Below are positions 34,301-45,100 of a DNA stretch of 64,000 nucleotides, piece after piece; the first letter of the stretch is position 1; every line of letters begins with the position of its first letter. The position numbers and the translations under genes are program-made. The DNA comes from Ochotona curzoniae (Eukaryota > Chordata > Mammalia > Lagomorpha > Ochotonidae): positions 766,001 through 830,000 of the forward strand of contig NW_024466421.1 of NCBI RefSeq assembly GCF_017591425.1, read 5' to 3'. Under the pieces are notes generated by a model. The model ran no database searches and was not told where the DNA came from. It was given only the letters and a program-made list of their open reading frames with translations.

Positions 34301-37300
34301 TGGGGTGAGCTGTGTGTGCACACGGAGGTGCTGGGCTGTGGCGGGCGGGTGGGTGCTGTCCCTGCTTTCACAGCTGTGCCTGTCCCTCCCACACCTTCCC
34401 GCAGAGTATGCCGGGTCAATCATGGCCAGCTGCCCTGCCCCCGGCCTCTTGAGCTGTGTATTCAGCCCTGGGGTCCACTTCTGCATCCTGCACCTTGGGT
34501 GGTGGCCAGCGGTGACTCAGGGAGTCAGTCTCCTGCCATCTCCGTGGGCTCCTGGCTTTGGTCTGGGCCATTGCTGATGTCAGGGCAGTGGACAGTGAAA
34601 GGGAGGTTTCTGTCTCTGATTTGGAGTAAGACATGCACACAAGCAGGTGACCTTGACATGAATGTGTAAGTGATCTTAAGGAGGGCAGCGCCTGGTCAGT
34701 GTGAAGGTCAAGGCTTGCTGTCCCTTCGCATGTCGGCGGCCCTGGTCATGGTCCCCCACCCCCTGCAGTGACACCTTCTGTCCCATGCTTTTGCAGGGCT
34801 CCCTGCGCTGGTCGTGGCCATTTCTGTGGGGTTCACCAAGGCCAAGGGGTACAGCACCGTGAGCTAGTGAGTCGTTGGGGGAGGGAGCTTGTGTCACCCT
34901 GGGCGGGACTGAGCGGGAACTCTGGGCCCAGCAGATGCATGCCCACAGGGAGCCCTCGGGCAGGCCCATTTCGCAGATGAACTCCCTGAGGCCAAGAAAG
35001 ATCAGGAAGGCTGGGTCCTGGGGGATCTGGGTGGGGCAGGTGGAGGCAAGGGTCCTGGCAGGAACCGAACGTGGGGATCGAGCACCCAGCAGTGGGGGCG
35101 AGCGCTCAGGGCAGATGCAAGAGCAGCCTCCCAGAAGAGGGAGGAGGCGAGGACTGTGCAAGGTGCTCCCGGGGACAGAGTGAGCACGGGGAGGGGTCCC
35201 CTGCCAGGCCAGGAGCTCCTGGGGTGCCCTAGCAGCAGCAGGCAGGGCCTCTGCGAGCAATGCTGACCCCATGTCCTCCGCAGCTGCTGGCTGTCCCTGG
35301 AGGGAGGACTGCTCTACGCCTTCGTGGGACCGGCCGCAGCCGTGGTGCTGGTACCAACCTTCCCACATTGGGGTGTCCCAGCTATGCCCTCAGGGCTGCC
35401 TGCCACAAGGTGGGGGCGGGCAGGCTCTGCAGTCCCTTGCTGACCTTCCTGTCAGTTTGGAGGGAACAACAGCTTGACAGCAACCCCAGGACATCAGCGG
35501 GCACGGCTGCTGCACCTGCCAGGAAACCTGCAGACTGGGGGACCACTATGGGGGTGCACGGGTGGCTGACAGTCGAAGCGCACTGCGAGTCCTCCGCACA
35601 GCAGAGCTCAGGGACCCACAGGGACCTTCCTACCTGCTCCTGGGCTGAGCTTCGCAGCACGTCCCCTGGGCACGTGCAGGCAGGGCTCTTCCCTCAGCGC
35701 CTGTCCGCAGGGCTGCACCCCCGTTGGTTTGGGTCCTGGCGGAGTGTCACCAGGCAGCAAGATGCTCAGGGCCCCATCCCTAGATTAGTGGGGCACCACA
35801 GTGGCACACCTGGAAGCAGCCAGTGGGGGCCACCCTCTCTGGCAGGGCAGGGCTTGCTGGGAGCACCTGGGACTGGGGAGGAAGCGTGGAAGTGAGGAGC
35901 CCCAACTCACTGGCCCCTCACCCAGTGCCTGTGGTGGGAGGTGAGCGCTGTCCTCTCCGCTCTTGCTTTCCTGCAGTAGCCACTGCAGAAGCACTCCCGG
36001 GGGGCTCCCCCACCTCAGTCAGGCCTCAGAGGGGGTGGTGTCTGTTCCAGAACATTCTCTTTGGGAAGCCCAGGGCTGTGGAGCCGTCAGCTGCCTCTCT
36101 GTACCCCCAGCCTTGAGCTGCAGAGGGGTACCTGAGGCCAGCTGGGGCTGGGGACAGGAACTGGAACTCCCCACCCGGCAGACAGGGCACCCCCAGGGTG
36201 GGGGTCCTGTGCTGGCTGCTGTGGCTGGGCTACGGAGGGAATTAGGCAGTGCAATGCAAGCAGCTTGCCTGCTAGGGTGAGCCGTGCAGGCGGACCCCAG
36301 GCAGAGCCGGGACACGTTGGTAGGGCTGTTCTTGCCTACCACGAGGTGGGAGATGGAAGGAGCAGGGATGGTGAGGGGCGGGACAGGGGGCGTGTAGTCA
36401 GTGGGGCTCAGCTGTAGTCTGGCCTGCCCAGGTGTGGGGCCCGGGAGGTTGAGGGGCCGTTGGGTGGGCCCCACAGCCGCCTGTCTACCCGGCAGGTCAA
36501 CATGGTGATTGGGATCCTGGTGTTCAACAAGCTTGTGTCCAAAGATGGCATCACCGACAAGAAGCTGAAAGAGCGGGCAGGGTAGGGCCTGGTGCCGCTG
36601 CGGCTCCTCCCCGTCCCGGCTCCCAGGGTGCCCCTGCCTAGCCCAGCACACTCTCAGGAGTCATGGGACCGGATGCTCTGGGAGACGCTGCTTCTGCTGG
36701 CTCCCCAGGGAGGTGGGAGGGGATGTGGGGCCAAGAGGCACGGTCTGCCCCTCCCCACTGGAGTCTTGCCATGTGACCCCATCTATGTGGGTCCCGGAGT
36801 GACCCCTGTCCTGGGACATTTGTGGTGGGAAGGGAGCTGGCAAGGTGTGGGGCCCACAAGGATGGGTGCTGGGGTGGGGGCTGACCCTGGTGCTCCGAGC
36901 ATGCCTGCCTCACCTTCCCCCTGCCCGCTGCTCCATCTGTGTCCCGCGTGGGCCCCGCCCCCTCCCCTCTGTGCCAGTCTTGCTTGGTCATGGTCCCTGC
37001 CTTTCTGTCTGTCACTGTCTCTCTCTCGGCCCAGCACTTCCTGCTCTGCCAGGGCACCAGCTGGCCTGGCCGGGGCATCCTTATGTGGGGTCATGAGCCT
37101 GGTGCAATCTGTGGAGTGGGGAGCCCCTCCCAGGAGCCCCGCCTCTAGCAGGTGATCTAGCACACGGGATCACGCATCCACCGCAGTCCCGCCTGTGCCA
37201 GTGAGGCAGGGTCCATCTCTAGATTCCCCAAGGTCTAGGAAGTGGGTTGCTGGGACTGGGGCTCCCCAGTGCACCCATGGGTGCGCGGGCACAGGCACAG

Positions 37301-38620
37301 TGCACATGGTATAAACAGGAGTGAACACACAGCATGCAGGGTGCATGAACAGTGCCAGGGTACTGAGCACATGAGGGCACACAGAACACAAACATGGGTG
37401 GGGCAGACAGACACAGCACACAAGTGTATGTGGACACCGCAGGCGGGGGCACCCCATGTGCACCCAGGTATACGTGGGCGTCGACTCACAGGGTCAGTGG
37501 CATATGGTATAAAGCTGGGTGCGCACACACACACACATCTATTGCTGGGTGGCCACTGGCCAGTCCTGCCCCCACACAGGAGGGCTCATTTGGCCCACTT
37601 CCTTGCTGGTGCCCAGTGCCATGCCTGACCGGCAGGCTGAGCAGATCCCAGGGCAAGGAGTGTGCACTTGGCCGTTTCCAGAGCTGGGACCGTGAACATG
37701 GACATACTGACCTGGCACTGTCTGCCACCTCTGTGCCACCCCCTGATATCTGGCCTGGCTCCTGTAGGTGCAGGTGTGTGCTGGGCTTTGCCCCCCAGGC
37801 TCTGCTTCTGTTTCAGGATTTGAACTTCACTTGCAGTCAGCTCCTCGGGTGCAGAGTCCTCCCCGCCACCTCCAACACCGCCAGTAACGCCATGTTAGTT
37901 CCCTGCCGCCATGGCCGGCTCCGTGGCCCCCCACTATCTCGCATTCTGCCTCTTCTTGATTTCCCCTCTCATCTCTTCCATGTCTGCCTCTGCCCAGTGC
38001 CGCCCCAGGCACCTGCCCTGCCCCAGGAGGGGGCCCTGGGCAGCGCGTGGGGAGTGGGACAGGGGCTGTGGCTCTGCTTCTGGACACTTCTGAATGGTTC
38101 TGGAGTCTTCCTCAGCTCCACCTCGAGCTGCGGGGGTTGGCCCAGGGGCCAGGGAGGGGTGAGGTCGGGTGGGGCCTGCTGGCCCCAGGGAAGGTGTGGC
38201 TTCCCTGTGTCTACACCTGACTGCATGGGTGTGGGTGTGACCACAGCTATGAACATGTGTGTCTGAGTGTACATGTGATGTGTGTGAGTGTATGAAAGGA
38301 TAGCATGTGTGTGGTTCATGCCTGCAGGTGGTCACATTGATGAACATGTGTCTGCATCTGTGAGTGAGCACAGGTGAGCGTGTGTGTGTGTGACTGAATG
38401 GGTGAGCCTGTGTGTGTGACTGCACAGCTGAGACTGTGTGTGTGACTGAACATGTGAGCCTGTGTGTGTGTGTGTGACTGCACGGCTGAGCCTGTGTGTG
38501 TGTATGTGTGTCTGCATGGCTGAGCCTGTGTGTGTGTGTGTGTGTATGTGTGTGTGTGTCTGCATGGCTGAGCCTGTGTGTGTGTGTGTGTGTGTGTATG
38601 TGTGTCTGCATGGCTGAGCC

Positions 38621-38652
<32 letters not shown>

Positions 38653-38748
38653 TGTGTGTGTCTGCATGGCTGAGCCTGTGTGTGTGTATGTGTGTGTGTG
38701 TCTGCATGGCTGAGCCTCTGTGTGTGTGTGTGACTGCACGGCTGAGCC

Positions 38749-38782
<34 letters not shown>

Positions 38783-38805
38783 TCTGCATGGCTGAGCCTG
38801 TGTGT

Positions 38806-38838
<33 letters not shown>

Positions 38839-38861
38839 ACTGCACGGCTGAGCCTGTGTGT

Positions 38862-38898
<37 letters not shown>

Positions 38899-38974
38899 TG
38901 TGACTGCACGGCTGAGCCTGTGTGTGTGTATGTGTGTGTATGTGTGTGTGTGTGAGTGTGTCTGCACGGCTGAG

Positions 38975-39029
<55 letters not shown>

Positions 39030-39074
39030 CTGCACGGCTGAGCCTGTGTGTGTGTGTGTGACTGCATGGCTGAG

Positions 39075-39122
<48 letters not shown>

Positions 39123-42100
39123 TGTGTGTGCAGATCATGTGGCAGCCACAGCATGGGGCTGTAGCAGCCAGGCTGGCGAGGTCGGCAGGGAGTTTGCTCA
39201 CTCTAGGTGCCTTCTGCTGTGGGCAGTGCTGGGCGCTGTGAACTTGGGCATTGGGGCATCCTAGCCCTGCTCTGTGCAGAGCAGTGACTGTTCCTTGAAC
39301 AGAAGGCTTTGGGGAAGCTGGCCACTAGGGGCCTCAGGAGAGAGGACAGCCTGCCTGGGCACCTGCAAGGGTGGGCGGGGCTTCCGCTGTGTCCCTGGGC
39401 TCCTGGGCTGGGCATCCTCAAGCTGCCACCACTGGCAGCCACAGAAGGCCAGGTTCTCCGTCTGGACCTACTTAGCCCAGCTCCCGGGGATGGCGGCTGC
39501 CATAGGAGCTACAGGATGGTCGCCCGGGGCAGGCAGGGATCCGGGTCTCACTCAGAGTGCCTTCCTTGGGAAAGCGGGGGACCATGCAGACCCTCTGCCT
39601 TGGCCGAAGACGGAGGTCCCGACTGGGAAGGGTGATGCTTGGAGGGGTGGTCTGCAGGTAGGCAGACCTCATAGCCGTTAGGGGAAGGGACTGTGGGCCC
39701 CATCCCAGGAGCCTGTGCCGGGCCTGGAGGAACTCTGCTTGAACTAAGCGACAGGCAGAGGAGAGGCAGTGGGGCTTGGGGGGGCGGGGAGCGAGTGGAA
39801 GGGTCAGCTGGTGGAAACCAAGGGTGGACAGCTCCCACTGGACTTTGTTGCTGCAGAAGCAGACCTGGGAGGGCACTTTGGGGGCAATGGGTGTGGTGTG
39901 GGTGGTGCCAAGGACAGAGGCAGAGTAGCTGCCCGGGACCTAACCTCAAGGTGACAGGGAAGAGCGGTGCCCAGATGCCAGCTATGTGTCAGGCACCTGC
40001 CGGTGCTGCCTCGTGCATACCAGTGGCAGTCGGAGGACTTCCTGGAGGAGAGAGTGGGACTGAGGGCGGACACAGCCCCAGAGCAAGAAACACCTGTCGT
40101 CGGTCTCTGTCCCTGCCCGTCTGTCTGCCCTCGCCTGTCTGTCCTGTCACCCCTTGCGGTTCCCTCCCCACCTCCCTGTGGCCATGTTGCCCTGTGCTGG
40201 GGGCGAGGGCCTCGTGGCCTCGCCAGCTCCCAGGACACGCTCAGGAGAGCCAGGAGACCAGCGTGGGCGGGGCAGCCCGGCCTGAGGGCAGGCCCGGCTG
40301 ACGCGCTCCGTCCCCAGGGCCTCCCTCTGGAGCTCCTGCGTGGTGCTGCCGCTGCTGGCGCTGACCTGGATGTCGGCCGTGCTCGCCGTCACCGACCGCC
40401 GCTCCGCCCTCTTCCAGATCCTCTTTGCCGTCTTCGATTCCCTCGAGGGGTTCGTCATCGTCATGGTTCACTGCATCTTGCGGAGAGAGGTGCGTGGGCC
40501 TGCACCCTCCCAGCTCCTCAGCCCAACTTGTACCCCGTGGTCCTGGGACGGCCTGGGCACATGTTGGCACCGGCTGACGGCCATGGGCGGCACTTGGGGA
40601 TGCTGTGCCAGCCAGAGCTGCTCAGGAGATGTGGGGAGGCTGCAGCATCACACGCATTGCTGCAGGAAGCCCCACGTGGGTGCCAGCCAGTCCCACAGGC
40701 ATCGCTGGGCAGGAGGCCCCCAAGGATCCGCTGAGCGAGCTCCAGGCCAGACACGGGGCATGGGACAGGGGATGCAGGCCACCTCCGTGCCTACCCTGGT
40801 CCTGGTCAGAGAGCCAGGGTGCCCTCCCACCCTGTGACCCAATAGAAAGAACCTGTAGGCTTCTCTGGTGCCAGTGGCTCGGTGGCTGCCCACGGTGCTC
40901 TCTGTGCCTCAGATCAGCCGACTGGTGGCAGGGAAGAAGGGCCATGAGAGTGAGGGACTGGGGCACACAGGTGCCACCTGGCCACAGCTGTACAGGGCAC
41001 CGCTGGGAAGCCCTCTGTGCTTGGTGCCCTTGTCCTCGAGCCTTGGCTCTGCCCACTGCCACCCCAGGGCCATCCCACAGCCTCGGCTTTGCCCATGGTG
41101 GCTACTCTGGGGCGCAGGGGGCAGCTGTGGCAGGGTCGGCCCTTGCTCTGGGTGCCCCTCATGACCGCTGCTCTCCCCAGGTCCAGGACGCCGTCAAGTG
41201 CCGTGTGGTGGACCGCCAGGAAGAGGGCAACGGGGACTCAGGGGGCTCCTTCCAGAACGGCCACGCGCAGCTCATGGTAGGACTGGGGGCTGCCCCACAC
41301 TCTGGCCTCCGTGCTGCACCCCAGGTGCAGCTGGGGGAACTGAGGCTGGCCCAGGTCGTGGGCTCTGGCGCCCCTCGGGCCATGCCTAGCCACCCTCAGC
41401 CTCAGCCCAGGAGGCTTACCCAGTCCCGCCCTGTCCTACCTGGCTCACCTGGCCCCTGCACGCCTCCTGCCCCTCACCTGGGCCCCAGTGCTGGAGCTCC
41501 GCCCAGGAGCGGGCAGTGCCTGTCTTGCCTGATGCTGGGCCCACCCTGCCGGTTCCCAGCCTCCTTCCCTGGCAGCTAACCCATACTCTCCCCCTTGAAC
41601 TCGGATCCTGACCAGGCCCTCCGCCTGTGTGCTAGATGGTCTGTTCCTCCCCAGGCCCAGGCCCTGTGCAACTGCCTGCCCCTGCCAGCCACCAGCCCCT
41701 GGGCCTCCAGTTAGACCATCATGGGGCATCTGCTGCCCCTGTGTTAGGGGCTGGGCAGGGCCTTGGCCTCCAACCCCAGGGCCTTGGTGAGCACCTGCAG
41801 TGGACATCTGTTTCATGTCAGTGTCTCCCTGTGCAAGTGAGCAGGGGCAGGGCCTTGGGTGCAGCTTCCCGTCCTCCAGGTCTCCTCCTGGCTCCACCCG
41901 CAGCCTGCGGGACGGCAGAGGGGGCCGGGTGCTGCCGGTGGGGGCTCACACACGCACACAGGCCCTCCCACTCAGGCAGCCCACGTACAGGTGTGCACAC
42001 ATACACGGAGGTACAAAGACATGCATGGATGGACACTGACACGCTGTACTGATAACGCCTATACACACCCACAGGCGTGGCACGCGTCCACAGTCACGCC

Positions 42101-45100
42101 CCCACACGTACTCCACGTGAACGCTTTGCACACTCACACGCATGCTTGCATCTCACTCGCACATACATGCTCACACGCCAACACACGTCCACCAACACAG
42201 GCACTCAGACACAGTGATATGCAAGCATGCACACACAGGCACTCACGCGCCAACAGCCATACACAAATCCCAGAACCTTGAAACGTGTCCACAAGCAAAT
42301 GCACACTTACATTCATGCCGTGAATATGTCACACGTGCAGACAGGCCAGGGCACATGGCATGTGCCATGGACAGGCTGCCCCACCCTCATTGCGCCCGTG
42401 CACATGTTGCCCCAGCCACGGCTGCCCTGCCCTACCACGCCCGTGCACACGCTGCCCCAGCCACGGCTGCCCTGCCTCACCACGCCCGTGCACACGCTGC
42501 CCCAGCCACGGCTGCCCCACCCTCACCACGCCCGTGCACACGCTGCCCCAGCCACGGCTGCCCTGCCTCACCACGCCCTCTGCCTGTCTTGCAGACGGAC
42601 TTCGAGAAGGATGTGGATCTGGCCTGTAGATCAGGTGAGCGCCCGACAGGTGAGAGTGACAGGGGGCCCGGGCCTGCCCTCCTGCTTCTTTCTCTTTCCC
42701 AGCGGCCGCGCTGTGTGCACTTGTGTCCTTGTCCCATCCCGCCTCGTAGCCCACCCACCACACCTGCCTCCCATGCACAGAGGAAACTTCTGGAACCCCT
42801 CCTTGGAGCCTGTGCCCAGCAGCAGCCCTGCTGGCCCAGCCATCCCTCACGGTCAGGGTCCTTGGGGCTCCCCAGCCCTCCCCGACTTCACTCCTGTGGT
42901 GGGGCTGCGAGGCTCTCATACGCTCACCCCTGCATGCCCCATCGTGTGTCGTGTTCGTGTCATTGTCATGGGGGTGAGGAGGGAGGGCCGGGAAGGGGAC
43001 CTGCCTGGCAGCAAGTACGAAAAAGGACTCCACTGCTCAATGGGAAGAGCCACACTGTATGCTGCTGTTGCGGAGGGCTGGGAGTGCCCCGGTGTAGGCC
43101 CCTGCAGACCTCAGGGCTTCCTAGAGGAGTGACTGTGGGGTCGGGTGTGTGTGAGACAGAGCGTGCACAAGTGCCCCCAGACAGGGGTGCATGGCCCGCA
43201 GCGGAGGGGAGACCAGGCTGGGGAGGGACGTGATGGGGTGGGGGTATGTAAGGCCGGGGCCAGCCCAGGTGCTGGGCAACTGCCCTGCTTGTACGGAGCA
43301 TGGTGTGTGGCCCCCTGTGCTGGGGTGGCAGGACTCTGGCATGGCAACATGTGTGTCCTGAGGTGGCTGTGACCCCTGGGTGTTGGGGGAAGATGGAACC
43401 TGACAAGGGTGGGGCCAGAGGCTGTGGAGGCTTTGGGGTCGGGCCGAGGGGACAGCCTGTATCCAGTGGGGGCTAGGCAGGTTGGCAGGAGGGAGGATGG
43501 GAGGTGGTCCTCAGGCAGAGCCCGGTGGAGGAGCCCAGGGCACCTCAGGCTGGGCTGTGTGCCTGCCATGCCCAGCTGCATCCAGCCCTTGAGGCGGCCA
43601 GGGGCTGCCCTGCATGGACCAGGGCTCTCCGGGTGCCTGCCGCAGCAGCACCTGGGGAGGCGGGGTGGGGCGCGGTCCACCCAGCAGTCTCTGATTGCGC
43701 CCGCCGCCCCCCGGCCCCACAGTGCTAAAGAAGGACATTGCCGCCTGCCGCACGGCCACCATCACGGGGACGCTCAAGCGGCCGTCACTGCCCGAGGAGG
43801 AGAAGCTGAAGCTGGCCCACGCCAAGGGGCCGCCCCCCAACTTCAACAGCCTGCCGGCCAACACCTCCAAGCTGCAGCTGCACGGCTCGCCCCACTACCC
43901 CAGCGGGCCGCTGCCCGACTTCCCCAGCCACTCGCTGACGCTCAAGAAGAGCAAGGCGCCCAAGTCCTCCTTTGCGGGGGACGGCGACATCTTCAAGAAG
44001 CTGGACTCGGAGCTGAGCCGGGCCCAGGAGAAGGCCCTGGACACCAGCTATGTGATCCTGCCCACGGCCACGGCCACCCTCAGGCCCAAGCCCAAGGAGG
44101 AGCCCAAATACAGCGTCACCATCGATCAGATGCCCCAGACGCGACTCATCCACCTTAGCATGGCGCCGGACAGCGGCTTCCCCACGCGCAGCCCGCCCGC
44201 GCGCGAGCCCCCGGAGGCGCCCCCCGCCCAGCCCCCGCCCCCGCCGCCCCCACCGCCCCCGCCGCCCCAGCAACCCCTGCCCCCACCGCCCGCCCTGGAG
44301 CCGGCACCCCCCAGCCTGGGGGAGCCGGGGGAGCCCGGGGCGGGCTCTGGGGCCAAGAGCGAAAACGTGGCCACCCTGTCCGCGAGCTCCCTGGAGGTGA
44401 GCGTGCCTGGGGCAGCGGCCCGGCGGGCTGGACTCCCCCGGGGCCTGCAGAGGGGCACTGGGGGGTGGTGTGGGGCGGGGGTCGCGCGCGTGGGGATGCA
44501 ACCCTGCGACTCAGGCTGGGGAGCAGGTGAGCAAGGGGCAGGGCCTGGGCCTCGTGGCCCCAGCAGCCCGCGTTCTGCCCAGCCCCCTCTCCAAGGCCCA
44601 GCCTGGATCCGGAAGGGTGCGGGCAGGGGGTCCCGGGTCTCCCCAGCTCCCGCGCCACGGGACCCACCGCCCGCCACCCTCCTCCCCACAGCGGCGGAAA
44701 TCGCGGTATGCAGAGCTGGACTTTGAGGTGGGTCCCGCAGCGCCTCCCCCGCCCCCGGCCCGGGGAGCAGGGCCAGCCCCCCACTCCCCGCTCAGGCCCA
44801 CTGCCTCCCCTCCCCTAGAAAGTCATGCACACTCGGAAGCGACACCAGGACATGTTCCAGGACTTGAACCGGAAGCTGCAGCACACGGTCGAGAAGGAGA
44901 AGGAGGCGCTGGGCGCGGACGGCAAGGTCGGGGCGCGGGGAGGGGCCCCGGGCCGGGTGGCCCCCCGCACCTCCGCCGTCCCGCGGCCCGCCAGGCCCGG
45001 AGGGGGCGGGCGAGGGAGGCCGGGCGGCCCCGGCGGGGGCGTGCAGGCTGGCCCCGGCCCCCTTGATTCGCGTCCTCTTCCCGCCGGCCCCTCGGCCCAG

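Larger units (their letters stand above)
33605..36495 (+). other. ADGRB1 introns 20-23, nothing else seen between the exons
   Basis: Between exons 20, 21, 22, 23 and 24 the introns (549, 492, 417 and 1145 bp) are unique GC-rich sequence without supported features. Confidence 0.65.
40490..43722 (+). other. ADGRB1 introns 25-27
   Basis: Introns of 691, 1318 and 1088 bp around exons 26 and 27. Intron 26 has a CA-rich stretch (41940-42290) and then a 45-bp tandem repeat; otherwise unique sequence without supported exons. Confidence 0.65.

Noticed and set aside
37934..39201. Minus-strand His-Thr repeat ORFs up to 406 codons
   Set aside because: Antisense of the TG-rich minisatellite in intron 24.
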